NCBI RefSeq assembly: GCF_003795125.1
Contig: NZ_CP027783.1
Span: 2,170,001-2,234,000, forward strand
Direction: 5' to 3'
DNA from: Tetragenococcus osmophilus
GTDB lineage: Bacteria; Bacillota; Bacilli; Lactobacillales; Enterococcaceae
Length of the DNA stretch: 64,000 bases
The notes under the pieces are model-generated. The model was not told the origin of the DNA. It made no database searches and was given only the letters and a program-made list of their open reading frames with translations. The position numbers and the translations under genes were made by a program. Positions 27,651 to 37,985 of the stretch are shown here, in pieces. Each line of letters opens with the position of its first letter. Positions within the stretch are counted from its first letter, which is position 1.

Positions 27651-29141
27651 TCATTTGTTTTCCAGTAATTCGTCCAACGAAGGATCAGAATAATTCTCAA
27701 TGTTAAACTTGGTATTTAAAGAGATGTTATAATGTACTTTTTGCCGATCACTCTGTACGCTACCGTCAGGCGGGGTCAAGTCATGGCCAATAAATTCATA
27801 AGGTAAACGTTTAAGATTAACTTCTGTTTGATTTGTATTTAGCTCTTGTTTTAAATGGAGAATGCGTTGACTTTCTTCATACCTATTTACTCCATGCATC
27901 CCTATAAAAAAGAGACTGATACAAAACACAAACGTCAAAGCTACTTTTTGATTTCTCCTATCTGCTAAGTTTATTTTTGTATGAAGTATCAGTTCAAATA
28001 GCGCTAAACCCAAAAACACATAAGAGGTTAAAATATTTCTTGGCCCGTAAGGAGTAACAATTAAAAAAGGCGCAACTAATAATAAGGAAATAGTAATATA
28101 ACTAAAAGCACGACGTTTACTAGACAAAGGAATAGAGGCCTTACTAATGGCAAATAGTAGCGAGGTCAGAAAAATAAAAATTAAAAATAATTCAATTATT
28201 AAGACTGGCATTGATTGTTGGCGCCAAGTTATCTCCAATAGGTAACGCAACATAAAATAACTGGATGGAAAAAAATAGAGCAAAAGTTTTCCTAAAGTTT
28301 TCTTTTCAGCTAACAGATACATTACAATACTAAAAAAGAGCAAAAGCAAAGCATTCTGTTTAACATATAATTCTGTCCAATCCGTTAGTAGCATAGAGCT
28401 AAAAGTATTAAGATCAGCATTTGAAAAGCCTCGCATATTATTTTCAATATGATATGCGCTGTTTGAAAACATAATGGACGCACCAATAGTAGACCCTGCT
28501 AACCAACTTAGATAAGAAAGAACACGTTCTTTGAAGATAAACGCCGCTAGCAAACCGATCCCTGCTATCAGAATACTAGCGATCGCCACATTTTCAATAA
28601 AAAGCTGAGTTAGCAAAGCTAAAACCAAAATACTCACACACAAAAAAATACTATCTCTATTTTTTTGAACTAAATAAATTATTAATAAAAATAGGAAAGT
28701 TGACGTATTATAATTGGCAAATCCAGCTAACCAACCGTAAGTTTGGCTATAAAAACTAACCGGTAGAAGTAGTATCAGTAAAAAACAGTAAACGTAAGCA
28801 ACTTTTCTATTCAAGATTTCTCTGATTAAAAAAACAGTTCCGGTGTTTACAATTGAATAGATCAATAACCGAGCAAACAAGTTTCGAGTAATAATCATTT
28901 CAATGATATTACCAAAATAGCGCCCATTATACGCATCAAAATGATTATCTAGACGAGCTTGCCCGATATCTCCTCCCCATGCCCAATCATCACCAGAAAG
29001 AATCAGTAACCAAGCGATGACTAAGTAGAAAATAAAAATAGCAAGTAAAATAAAAAAGTTACTTTTTGCTCCCTTTCTGATCCTCTTTTTTCTTTCATTT
29101 GTCACTCTGCTACCTACCCCAACGTTATTAGTATTTTCCAT
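27651..29141 (-). CDS. DUF6056-like polytopic membrane protein (GT-C-like)
   Basis: A 496-residue protein with about eleven predicted helices. SGDDWAWGGDIG and DAYNGRYFGN in the first outer loop recur in this group, where an acidic pair in loop 1 resembles the catalytic site of GT-C glycosyltransferases. The C-terminal 60 residues form a soluble extracellular tail. GGGGAG precedes the ATG. It lies 82 bases after a YfhO-like gene and is probably in the same operon as the two-domain glycerophosphotransferase. A role in adding sugars to a wall polymer is inference. Confidence 0.65.
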   Translation of the reverse strand: MENTNNVGVGSRVTNERKKRIRKGAKSNFFILLAIFIFYLVIAWLLILSGDDWAWGGDIGQARLDNHFDAYNGRYFGNIIEMIITRNLFARLLIYSIVNTGTVFLIREILNRKVAYVYCFLLILLLPVSFYSQTYGWLAGFANYNTSTFLFLLIIYLVQKNRDSIFLCVSILVLALLTQLFIENVAIASILIAGIGLLAAFIFKERVLSYLSWLAGSTIGASIMFSNSAYHIENNMRGFSNADLNTFSSMLLTDWTELYVKQNALLLLFFSIVMYLLAEKKTLGKLLLYFFPSSYFMLRYLLEITWRQQSMPVLIIELFLIFIFLTSLLFAISKASIPLSSKRRAFSYITISLLLVAPFLIVTPYGPRNILTSYVFLGLALFELILHTKINLADRRNQKVALTFVFCISLFFIGMHGVNRYEESQRILHLKQELNTNQTEVNLKRLPYEFIGHDLTPPDGSVQSDRQKVHYNISLNTKFNIENYSDPSLDELLENK

Positions 29142-29223
29142 TAATAACTCCCCTTACAATCACCTATTCATTTTTTTAAGCATATTTAAAATACTGTGAA
29201 TAAAATCTCGCTTGATATAAATT

Positions 29224-31029
29224 TTATTCCCTGTTTTGGTTTCTAACGTTATGAAATTTTCTTACCCCTTTTACAAAAGTAAAAATAGCTAACACCCCTA
29301 TAGTGAAGAATTTAATCACTAACAATAAAGTTGTATTAACTAATGGTTCATAGCTAATCACAAATTTATTTTTTCCATTTTTAGTTTCAACAATAGGAGC
29401 TCCTAAGGTAGTCTTAGATATTTGACTTGAAGCATAGTTACTTCCGTTAAAATTAATCTGGCTACGTTCATAAACAACTGCTGGTAACACCTCTTTTTCG
29501 TTTCCATTACTTTCCCAAGTTAAAACAAGGCTATTTTTATTATCTGTAGTCTTGGCCACATTGAGCTCATTGTTAATAACTTGATCACCATATAAATTGT
29601 ATCCACCTTGTTCCTCCAACTCTTCTTGAGTTGTACCGTTTAATAAAGGCAAATAATCTGGTGTCGGTTTTTGAATAACTTTAAATGCGTCTTCGTACCT
29701 ACCACTAGTAAATCCTTTACGTATTTTATCGGGATCATCTGTAGTGGTCCAAGCAGAATTATTTCCCGCCGCAGTAGGGTTATCTGTTTCCCATGCTTCA
29801 GCACTTTGTAATACCTTAGAGTTAACATTAGCAATCATAAAAAAAGAAATCATACATAATATTGGGTAAACAATTTTCTTATTTATATTACTTAAACCTT
29901 TTACATTGGTTTCTAAAGTAAAGGCAAAACTTATTAAAAGAAAAACATAAGCAATTAAAGAAAATCTCCTTGGGAATTGAATGATCCGCACCAGATTAGT
30001 GTACTGAGAAATATCTTCCCATGGCAAAAAGTTAGTTGAAAGAAGTAAGAAAAATGCCCCGACGAGTGTAAGTAGCCTTTCTAACATCGAAGTACTCTTC
30101 CAATTAATGAACAGATAAAAGATTTGAAATAGCATAATACAAGAAAAAATTAACCCCAAACTTGAATAAGTATTATCACCAATATCAAAATAAATAGTAT
30201 AAGAAAGTACATCTTCAAAAAATTTAGGATAAACTAGCTCGTTTGTTAGATAAACTTCTGCAAATCCTATTAATGTATTAATATTTAATAGAATTGTTAA
30301 TAAAACAGCAATAAAAAAGTCTTTTATCATTTTTCCTTTATGATTAGCACGGAAAAAACCTATAACATAAAAAGGAGCGCTTGAAAGGATACCAAGAAAT
30401 AACGTTAAATTGTGTAAAAAACCTACGCTTGTAACTGCAAGAGCCAACTCTATAGATTTTATAGGCTTTTGAGGATCTTGAATTGCTCTGATAGCCGGGA
30501 TATAAATAAAAGGAATAAATGCAGCACCCCAGCTTGTCATGTTTTGTGATAAAGCATAATAGGAAACCATTGAACTACTCATATAAAGTAAAGAAATAAA
30601 AATAGAAGACTTATAACTAAGCTTTGCTTTTCTAGTCAAAGAAAACATAGCTATACCAGCAATAAAAAAGCAAAGAAAAGAGGATAATAGTTGATAGCGA
30701 AACCAATTTTTTGTCAAAAACATTAATAATCCTTGTAAATAAGCAAAATCAGGCCCGTAAAGTGCATTGACAATTCTACCGGATTGGTCAAAACCAAAAA
30801 TGGATTGAAAATAGTTAAAATCCCCCGTCTTTATTTGCATATAAGCTTCATAAAAACGATTAAAGTGAAACATCATATCGTTACCAAGTATAAGACTATG
30901 CTTGTAAAGTTGAGGTGATATCATTAAAAAAGACGCTAGCACGAAAATAAAGACTGCAACAATAATCTTTTTTTTCGATGAGTATGTCTTCCTCTGATTT
31001 TTTATTTCTGTTTTTTCCAAGGCTTCCAC
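29224..31029 (-). CDS. YfhO-like membrane glycosyltransferase
   Basis: A 601-residue protein with about twelve helices, then an extracellular domain (about 405-570) and a final helix. The first outer loop has ILGNDMMFHFNRFYEAY and FGFDQSGRIVNALYGPD, as in YfhO and related GT-C proteins. In Bacillus, YfhO transfers GlcNAc from undecaprenyl phosphate (made by CsbB) to lipoteichoic acid, and the GtrB/GtrA genes in this window could feed such an enzyme. GTG start behind AGGAG. It is 76 bases after the 1109-residue transferase gene. Substrate unknown. Confidence 0.72.
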   Translation of the reverse strand: MEALEKTEIKNQRKTYSSKKKIIVAVFIFVLASFLMISPQLYKHSLILGNDMMFHFNRFYEAYMQIKTGDFNYFQSIFGFDQSGRIVNALYGPDFAYLQGLLMFLTKNWFRYQLLSSFLCFFIAGIAMFSLTRKAKLSYKSSIFISLLYMSSSMVSYYALSQNMTSWGAAFIPFIYIPAIRAIQDPQKPIKSIELALAVTSVGFLHNLTLFLGILSSAPFYVIGFFRANHKGKMIKDFFIAVLLTILLNINTLIGFAEVYLTNELVYPKFFEDVLSYTIYFDIGDNTYSSLGLIFSCIMLFQIFYLFINWKSTSMLERLLTLVGAFFLLLSTNFLPWEDISQYTNLVRIIQFPRRFSLIAYVFLLISFAFTLETNVKGLSNINKKIVYPILCMISFFMIANVNSKVLQSAEAWETDNPTAAGNNSAWTTTDDPDKIRKGFTSGRYEDAFKVIQKPTPDYLPLLNGTTQEELEEQGGYNLYGDQVINNELNVAKTTDNKNSLVLTWESNGNEKEVLPAVVYERSQINFNGSNYASSQISKTTLGAPIVETKNGKNKFVISYEPLVNTTLLLVIKFFTIGVLAIFTFVKGVRKFHNVRNQNRE

Positions 31030-31105
31030 TTATAATTCTCCTTTGCTATTCACATTTAAATTCTCGGATAAAAAGATGATTAAAAAACTTTAAAAAGACT
31101 TTTAA

Positions 31106-34100
31106 TCACCTTTTAAAAAACGCTTTGTAGACTTTCTCTGCTCTATTAGGTCCATCTAGAGGTGCAAAACGATTTTGAAACGCTCGATATTTCTCTCCAT
31201 AATTATCCCAATATTGCCCTTCTTTGGCAATTGATCTGAATAAATTTGATGTGTTTTTTACAATTGGCCCTGGAGCTTGTTCTTCTAAATCAAAATAGAA
31301 ACCACGCATATCTCCATATTCATCCAAATCATAACAGTAAAAATACATTGGTTTATTTGTATTCGCATAGTCAAACATAACCGATGAATAATCTGTAACC
31401 AGCATATCAGAAGCTATCATTAGTTCTTGAATATCCGGATATTTTGACACATTTATAATATTGTGTCGAAATTCTTCTGGTATATTCAACTTACTAGCTA
31501 CTACAATATGTTCTCTAATTAATAAAACATAATCTTCTCCTAAGCGACGCTCGAAAATTCGAAAATTGATTTTATTTTTCATGGTGAACTTCTTTCCCTT
31601 TTTCTGATTATCACGAAAAGTAGGGGCATAAAGAATCACTTTTTTCTCTTCATCAATATTCAATTTACGACGAATACTTTCTCTTTTCTCATCTAAATTA
31701 GGCTTATAAAAAACATCATTTCTTGGATATCCTAGCTCTAAGACTGGACCATTATATTGAAAGGCAGAACGAAACGCCTGCGTAGCATAGGAAGAAGGAG
31801 ACAACAACGCGCTCCATTGGTTTTTTGCATGAGTTACACGAGTGAGATAGCCTTCATCTCTACCTTCAATTTGATCTTGGTCATGTTGCATTTTCTTTAA
31901 AGGAGTACCATGCCATGTCTGTAAATACTGAGTTTGTTTCGGCTTTGTTAAATAAGTAGGAAAGTTTTGATTATTTACCCAATATTTACTTGTAGCTAGG
32001 TACTTATAATAATCAGGAGATAGTCGTTTTATAATTTTTGTTTGAGAATTAGCTTTTAAGGGCGCATTATTATTCATAATCCAGATATAATCAAAATCTT
32101 CCTGATTTTCTATCATTTTTTCATAAATCATACGCGGGCTATCTTCATATCTTTTCCCTACACCACTTTCAAATACAATTTGTCTATCATTTGTTTTTCC
32201 AAAGTGACTTAAAAATTTATAAAACAATTTCATTGTAGGAAAATAGTACTTAGAACGTCTGTAACGGGAGAAGACTTTTAGAGCTAATGGGTCATCTCTA
32301 AGAAATTTCTTTATTTTATTTTGTTGGGGAATATTTTGAATAGCTTTAAATATACGTTCATTTGAATAACGATCACGATACATAATGAATTTATCAGCTT
32401 TTTCTACATATTCATTCTCCATTTTAAAATTGTTTTCGCCAATTTTAAATAAATACTCAATAACCTTATCCTCATCAAATGCAATGTCTCCAGGTAACTC
32501 ATTGTCCAAATCCAAATGCGAAGGATTCTTGCCTAAAAACCGATTACGATCAAACTGATAATAAACAACGGGTTTGTGCAAAAAACTAAAATCAAATGCA
32601 ACACTGGAATAATCCGTAAGCATAACCATGCTTTCTTTAATTAAGTCTTGAACATCTCGATCTCCTTGTTTTATCACGGTCACAGGTGCATTTTCAAAGT
32701 AACCCACATAGTCTTGCATATTAGGATGCAAGCAAAAAATCAATTCTAAATCAAACTTTTCTGCAAACTCTTTTAATCGCGGGTCAAAGAGTAGTTCTTC
32801 ATACCTTTTAAAATAATCACTTTCCTCAAAAACCTGGTTGTTCGTAATCCAATCTCGCCAAGTAGGAATAATCAAAACTTGCCGTTTTAGTGGAAGGTCA
32901 TTTTTAAATAATGTTTCAAAACGAGCTAAACCTGTAGCAACGACCTCTTCATCATAGTATCCCATATCGACAATAGCGATTTGTCGCTCTTTTTCTGAAC
33001 TTGTAATAAATAAATCAGTATAAAATTCATTTACCCATTTTGCGTAAATTGGGGCGATGTTCTTTGTTCCGAAGACACCGTGTTGTAAAAATATCTTTTT
33101 AGCCGAAATATTTTTCATATATTCTCTACTACGAATTGGATATAAAGAATCTGGATGATGTGTTCCACAAATGTAATCAGCTTGAATGACTTTTTCAAAG
33201 TGTTGCTTTGAACCAAAATCGATAACATTTCCAAATGGAACAACATGTTTTCGCTCAGGAGAGTCCTTTTGTATGACATAATAGGCATCGATTTCTGGAT
33301 GGTTCGTACGTAAATATTTGAAAAAATGGTATCCGTTATCTTGAGCTTTATAAGAACGCTCCCCTATGATCCACACAGAACGGTTCTTTGCTTGCTTTTT
33401 TACACTCTTCCAATGCTTTTTATATTTCCGATAATAATCATAAGCTTCTTTTCCATATTGATTATAAGTTAGTGAAAGATTGACGCCTTTCAAAGTGAAA
33501 TAAGGGACAGCTGAAAGCCAACGATTATCTTTCTCCGAAAAAATAGCCATTTCACCCTTCATGAAATAATTTGTCAAAAATCTTGGGTTCCCTACCCGAA
33601 ACCTAACGGCTTGATCCGTTCCTTTTAATGACAAGACAAAGAAGAAATCAATACTTAATTCCTCTTTTTTGGCTAAATCTTCTAAATACAATTTTATTTT
33701 TTCTATAGGTAAATGCCAATCATAATGGTGTCTCCGTGCAAAAGCATTCTCTTTTTGATTTTTATTTTGAACAATTGAAACAGGGAAACTTATCGATTGA
33801 TCGCCGCCTCTTTCAACTAATTGAATTTTGCCACTTTCAATATCAAAAAATCGAGTAGTCAGATTACCTTGAAGATGTAGTTCTTTTTCTGTGACTTTAA
33901 TTTTAGAAATCGTCTTTCTTAGATAATATTGACTATCCGCAAGTTCTTTATTTACTAAAAGAGCTAAAGCTCCCTTCTTTGTAATATAAGGAACAAATGT
34001 TAAATCATTATCTTCATTGAAAACATGAACTAAATTAAACAATGTCCACTTTTTCTTATTTAATTTAACGATATGCTCAGCGCGCCTAACCGTATCTAAC

Positions 34101-34435
34101 TTTTTGTTATACTTTAAATATTGAGTCGTAATAGTAAATTTATAGGATTGTCTTTTCTCACTATCTTGGTCTTCTTCCTCTTCTTCATTTGTATCGTCTT
34201 CATAAATTACCATTGAATTTTCTTGTTCCTGCAAAAATTCAGCAAACTCAGCTAAAGAACAGCCAAATTGATAAAAATTATAATCTTCGTATTCTTCATA
34301 ATTTATAAGCTGAAAATCAAATTGCTTGTCACTACGCTTTAGAGAGATTTTATATTCATATGATAACTTATCACTTGTAAATGCAAAGATCAGTTCATTT
34401 TTTTCTATAAAATATTCTAAGTTATTCATCGTCAT
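31106..34435 (-). CDS. Two-domain CDP-glycerol glycerophosphotransferase
   Basis: An 1109-residue cytoplasmic, membrane-associated enzyme with two complete TagF/TagB-type catalytic domains. Residues 1-340 are beta-rich without a recognisable catalytic motif. Domain 1 (about 350-700) has the HG motif at 452-453 (LQHGVFGTKN), LIIPTWRDW, FCLHPNMQDY and MLTDYSSVAFDF near 606. Domain 2 (about 745-1109) has HG at 842-843 (QTWHGTPLKKM), ELGYPRNDVFY, LYAPTFRDN and LVTDYSSVMFDY near 1030. Known TagF has one such domain, so this is a tandem fusion. It may prime and extend, or alternate two linkages (inference). The ATG at 34429 is an equally good start. Confidence 0.9.
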   Translation of the reverse strand: MTMNNLEYFIEKNELIFAFTSDKLSYEYKISLKRSDKQFDFQLINYEEYEDYNFYQFGCSLAEFAEFLQEQENSMVIYEDDTNEEEEEDQDSEKRQSYKFTITTQYLKYNKKLDTVRRAEHIVKLNKKKWTLFNLVHVFNEDNDLTFVPYITKKGALALLVNKELADSQYYLRKTISKIKVTEKELHLQGNLTTRFFDIESGKIQLVERGGDQSISFPVSIVQNKNQKENAFARRHHYDWHLPIEKIKLYLEDLAKKEELSIDFFFVLSLKGTDQAVRFRVGNPRFLTNYFMKGEMAIFSEKDNRWLSAVPYFTLKGVNLSLTYNQYGKEAYDYYRKYKKHWKSVKKQAKNRSVWIIGERSYKAQDNGYHFFKYLRTNHPEIDAYYVIQKDSPERKHVVPFGNVIDFGSKQHFEKVIQADYICGTHHPDSLYPIRSREYMKNISAKKIFLQHGVFGTKNIAPIYAKWVNEFYTDLFITSSEKERQIAIVDMGYYDEEVVATGLARFETLFKNDLPLKRQVLIIPTWRDWITNNQVFEESDYFKRYEELLFDPRLKEFAEKFDLELIFCLHPNMQDYVGYFENAPVTVIKQGDRDVQDLIKESMVMLTDYSSVAFDFSFLHKPVVYYQFDRNRFLGKNPSHLDLDNELPGDIAFDEDKVIEYLFKIGENNFKMENEYVEKADKFIMYRDRYSNERIFKAIQNIPQQNKIKKFLRDDPLALKVFSRYRRSKYYFPTMKLFYKFLSHFGKTNDRQIVFESGVGKRYEDSPRMIYEKMIENQEDFDYIWIMNNNAPLKANSQTKIIKRLSPDYYKYLATSKYWVNNQNFPTYLTKPKQTQYLQTWHGTPLKKMQHDQDQIEGRDEGYLTRVTHAKNQWSALLSPSSYATQAFRSAFQYNGPVLELGYPRNDVFYKPNLDEKRESIRRKLNIDEEKKVILYAPTFRDNQKKGKKFTMKNKINFRIFERRLGEDYVLLIREHIVVASKLNIPEEFRHNIINVSKYPDIQELMIASDMLVTDYSSVMFDYANTNKPMYFYCYDLDEYGDMRGFYFDLEEQAPGPIVKNTSNLFRSIAKEGQYWDNYGEKYRAFQNRFAPLDGPNRAEKVYKAFFKR

Positions 34436-34481
34436 TTTCCTTCCAATATCAAATAATTTTGAAACAAAGATCGAACCTAAT

Positions 34482-34625
34482 TTAAACCCATACAGTAAGC
34501 GGATCTAAGTCTATTATTTGTGCTATAAAGAGCTTAATTTCAGACTCATTAGAAAAAGTAGGTTTCGTAATGATATTTGATTCCCATTTTTCTAAATTAT
34601 CCGGGCCGCTGGATTTTATAATGAA
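34482..34625 (-). pseudogene. Orphan 3' gene fragment beside the IS30 element
   Basis: An open frame runs out of the IS end at 34625 for 47 codons and stops at 34482; it includes NLEKWESNIITKPTF and AQIIDLDPLTVWV. It has no start of its own outside the IS. It is probably the tail of a gene cut by the IS, but it is not in frame with the truncated transferase on the other side, and about 150-200 residues appear to be missing between them. Confidence 0.5.
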
Positions 34626-34656
34626 GTTAGCCACCTGGCTAACATATAAAAAACGC

Positions 34657-34720
34657 CATGTGAATTTCATGTTATATTGAAGTTACCACTAACTCTCAAT
34701 AGACAGGATGAATTCACATG
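34657..34720 (+). promoter_or_regulatory. Transposase promoter and start-codon hairpin
   Basis: CATGTGAATT (34657-34666) is complementary to AATTCACATG (34711-34720), which contains the transposase ATG. An extended -10 (TGTTATATT, 34670-34678) lies between the arms, so only read-through RNA contains both arms and hides the start codon. Confidence 0.55.
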
Positions 34721-35797
34721 ACGCACTCTAACCATACCACATCAGCACGTAAGGGAAAACACTTATCTTATTCAGAGCGGTCTCAAATCGCTATTTTAAA
34801 GCAAGAAAACTATTCCAATCGTCGGATTGCTAGTGTTTTAGAACGTGCTCCACAAACAATCAATAATGAGGTGAAGCGCGGAACGGTCACACAACTTAAA
34901 CGCCAAAAGCAAAAAGGAAAGGTCTATGATTACTATACTGAAGCTTATGACGCTGATGCTGGACAAGCAGCTTATGACAGACATCGTTTAAACTGTGGCC
35001 GACGGCCAAAATGGGCGGATATAGATACCTTTATAGAATGGGCCGATGATAAGATGTTGCTTGATAAATGGTCCCCTGATGCCGTGACTGGTTTTGCGTT
35101 AGAGCATGAGTTGTTTGATCGTGCCATTATTCCTAGTACAACAACACTTTACAATTGGATAGATAAAGGAATCATGCGAACAACGAACCTTGATCTTTTA
35201 GAAAAGCTCTCTCGTAAACCAAAAGTGTCCTCTCTGAAGAAACGCCCAAATAAACGTATTCTCGGGCAATCGATAGACAAACGGCCTAAAGAAATTGATA
35301 GCCGTGAAACTTTTGGTCACTGGGAAATCGACACAGTCGTTGGTAATAAGGAGAAGACCGATGCCGTACTACTAACATTAGTTGAACGACAAACCCGCTT
35401 TGAAGTTATTATGAAGGTAAACGGTAAAGATCAATATTCAGTGGACGAAGCCATTTATTCTCTTCAAGAACGCGCTGGAGATGACTTTTCTACTATGTTT
35501 AAGACGATTACTTCAGATAATGGATCTGAATTTGCAGGTCTACATGAAGCGTTAAAGGATACCCTGGATGTTTATTTTAGCCATCCTTATGCATCATTTG
35601 AGCGAGGAACGAGTGAGAATCAGCATAAATTCATTCGTCGCTTCATTCCGAAAGGAAAGTCGATGGGTCAAGTTTTAGAATCACAATGCTTACGTATACA
35701 ACAATGGATGAACGATTATCCCAGAAAAATATTGGATTATAAAACACCTCATGAGTGTTTCGTCAATGCCTTACGATTAGAAAAGCAAGTGGCTTAA
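34718..35797 (+). CDS. IS30-family transposase
   Basis: A 359-residue transposase. The N-terminal helix-turn-helix has HLSYSERSQIAILKQ and NRRIASVLERAPQTINNEVKRG. The DDE core has Asp in FGHWEIDTVVG near 205, Asp in TITSDNGSEFAG near 265 and Glu in YASFERGTSENQHKFIRRF near 300, all standard for IS30. The frame is intact. AGGATG precedes the ATG by 7 bases. It reads away from the large glycerophosphotransferase gene and convergent to the truncated gene. Confidence 0.96.
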   Translation: MTHSNHTTSARKGKHLSYSERSQIAILKQENYSNRRIASVLERAPQTINNEVKRGTVTQLKRQKQKGKVYDYYTEAYDADAGQAAYDRHRLNCGRRPKWADIDTFIEWADDKMLLDKWSPDAVTGFALEHELFDRAIIPSTTTLYNWIDKGIMRTTNLDLLEKLSRKPKVSSLKKRPNKRILGQSIDKRPKEIDSRETFGHWEIDTVVGNKEKTDAVLLTLVERQTRFEVIMKVNGKDQYSVDEAIYSLQERAGDDFSTMFKTITSDNGSEFAGLHEALKDTLDVYFSHPYASFERGTSENQHKFIRRFIPKGKSMGQVLESQCLRIQQWMNDYPRKILDYKTPHECFVNALRLEKQVA

Positions 35798-35953
35798 CCC
35801 GTGAGGGCTTGACAACGAGCCTCCTTCGACATGATTTTAAAGCTGTAGAGCTGGCTGAAGCCAGCTTGTCAAAAGACTATCATGTCTCAGCTCATTATCA
35901 AGCCCTCACTACACAGATAGTAACCGTCAAATATCGCATGAAATTTAGTTTCA

Positions 35954-37756
35954 CTAAGTGGCTAACTTAAACTTGAAATTTTGGTCTAAAGTTTTTTCAC
36001 CAACAGAAGCAATAAAGTCAAAGAATGGATATAAAGAAAAAATCCTTGTTAAATTCTTGCGGTGGACTTTTTTGCCACCAACTACTTTCAACTTTTCAGC
36101 TGCCATATCATTATGCTGATATATAATACGATTAGGAAATCCAGAAAAGGCCATCATAAAGGTCCAAAAAGGCACATACCCACTAAAGTCAATACCCACT
36201 TCTATATCAATATTTCCTAACAATCTTTTCCATTCTTGTTGGACAATTTCCTTATAGAAACCTATATCTTCCACTCTTGCATAATTCATGAAACGATTAT
36301 ATCTTACCCATTCGTAAAATGTTAAATTCATTCCACCGCCACGATAAGCCATATGAACGTTAGACGAGAGTCTTTTGATATTGTCTTCAAATGTTTTGTT
36401 TCCCCTACTTTTATCAATTATTATTAAGTTGTATTTATCATAAGGAAAAAGCTTAGTTAAATTAATAACTGAAGATGTTACACCGTTATTTAAAAACGCT
36501 CCAGCATACATTACAACATTAGGCTTTCTATTATTATAATCTTTTTCTACTAAACTTTTTTTACCTGAAAAAATATAATCTATATAATCTCTTGTAACAG
36601 AGCCATTATCATAATTCGTAAATTTATTCTTATAGGATTCAATTTGCTCTTTATGATTCTGAGTAATCACGTCACTATTTATAATATTTGTTGAAACATC
36701 CTCAGCTGTATAACAGATACTGCCAGGTAATGCATCTAAGTCTAAATAAACTCCACGTTTAGCTAAGTATTCATCTTTATCATATAAATAAAATATGATC
36801 GGCTTATCAGTAACTAAAAAGTCAAAGAATATACTACTATAATCTGTTACTAGTATATCAACATAATGCAATAACTCATTAGTATCTACCCAATTAGGAA
36901 TTAACGTAATCCCCTCAAATTCCATTCCTTCGATGTATTTATATACTAGCGGATGAACTTTTACTAGAAATTCGTATTCATCAATATTAATATTTTCTAC
37001 AATATCATTAATGCTTTGTACAATTTGTTCAACAATATCATCAACTTTCCCAACTTCGCCTCTCCAAGTAGGTGCGTACAAAACAAGTTTTTTATTTCCC
37101 TTTAATATAGGAAATACACTTTCTAAGACTCGACTTTCATAAAAAATATTATCAATCCTAGGATAACCATTTTCTAACACTTTTCCAGTATATATATCAT
37201 TTATATCATGTGAGTAGACAATTTTTTCTGAAGTAAATTCGTTAGGTGATAATATGTAATTAGACTGTAAAAAATTTTTTTGAAGATTACTATGTTGAGT
37301 AATCGAACCTTCCATATCTTTTCCTAAAGTTTTTAGGGGAGTTCCATGCCAAGTATTTACATATACTTGATCATCTTTCTTTAAAAAGTATGGAGGAAAA
37401 CTGACACTATTTATTAAATATTTAGCGGAAGCTAAGTAATAAAAATATTGTTTAGTGTGAGTTTTAATAAATTCCACATTATCAAACTTTTTATAATAGT
37501 TATAGTACTCATTATCTTCAGAATTGTTTAAAACCCAAACATGCTTCATATTTTTAAATTCAGGATTATTTAACAAATACTTAAATATAGCAAACGGATT
37601 ATCAGTCATGCCTTTTCCGTGGAAAGATTCATATAGTATAACGTTATCTTTAATATTATACTTTTCAAAGGCCTTTTGGTATTCAACTTGTCTAGAAAAA
37701 GTGACGTTGCTCATTTTCTTCCTATAATTCTTTATTACTTTTTTAACGTCTGGCAT
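35954..37756 (-). pseudogene. CDP-glycerol glycerophosphotransferase fused to a glycosyltransferase, truncated by the IS
   Basis: A 600-codon frame whose last codons and stop (35954) come from the IS30 end at 35966. Residues 1-390 form an intact TagF/TagB domain with NTWHGTPLKTLGK, LENGYPRIDNIFY, LYAPTWRGE and LVTDYSSIFFDF. From about residue 400 a second domain starts (MYAGAFLNNGVTSSVINLTKLF), resembling the N-terminal half of a GT-B glycosyltransferase, and it ends abruptly at NFKFKLAT. The first domain may still fold and work. I start at 37756 because AGGAG lies 7 bases upstream; a longer frame lacks a ribosome site. Confidence 0.8.
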
Positions 37757-37985
37757 ACTTTCACTCCTAATAATATTATACAAAAACATACAACATTCAA
37801 ATTCTAACACAGACAACTTGTGTTTTCACAGCTATTTTAATAAAAACTACTAACTTTTCTATATGACCATTTAACTTATGTTATTTGCAATACTACTATT
37901 CGATTTATTAATAAAAGGCTAAAATTTTATTTTTTCATTTTACTATGTTAATATTAATTGATTTATTAAATAAGAAGGGTTTTTT

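Larger units (their letters stand above)
34626..35966 (+). mobile_element. IS30-family insertion sequence
   Basis: About 1.34 kb. The ends GTTAGCCAC (34626) and GTGGCTAAC (ending 35966) are inverted repeats, extendable by AA/TT on the outside. The left end also forms its own palindrome (GTTAGCCA/TGGCTAAC). I find no target duplication in the flanks, and an open frame is cut at each side, which suggests an adjacent deletion or recombination between two copies. The exact ends may be off by two bases. Confidence 0.85.
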
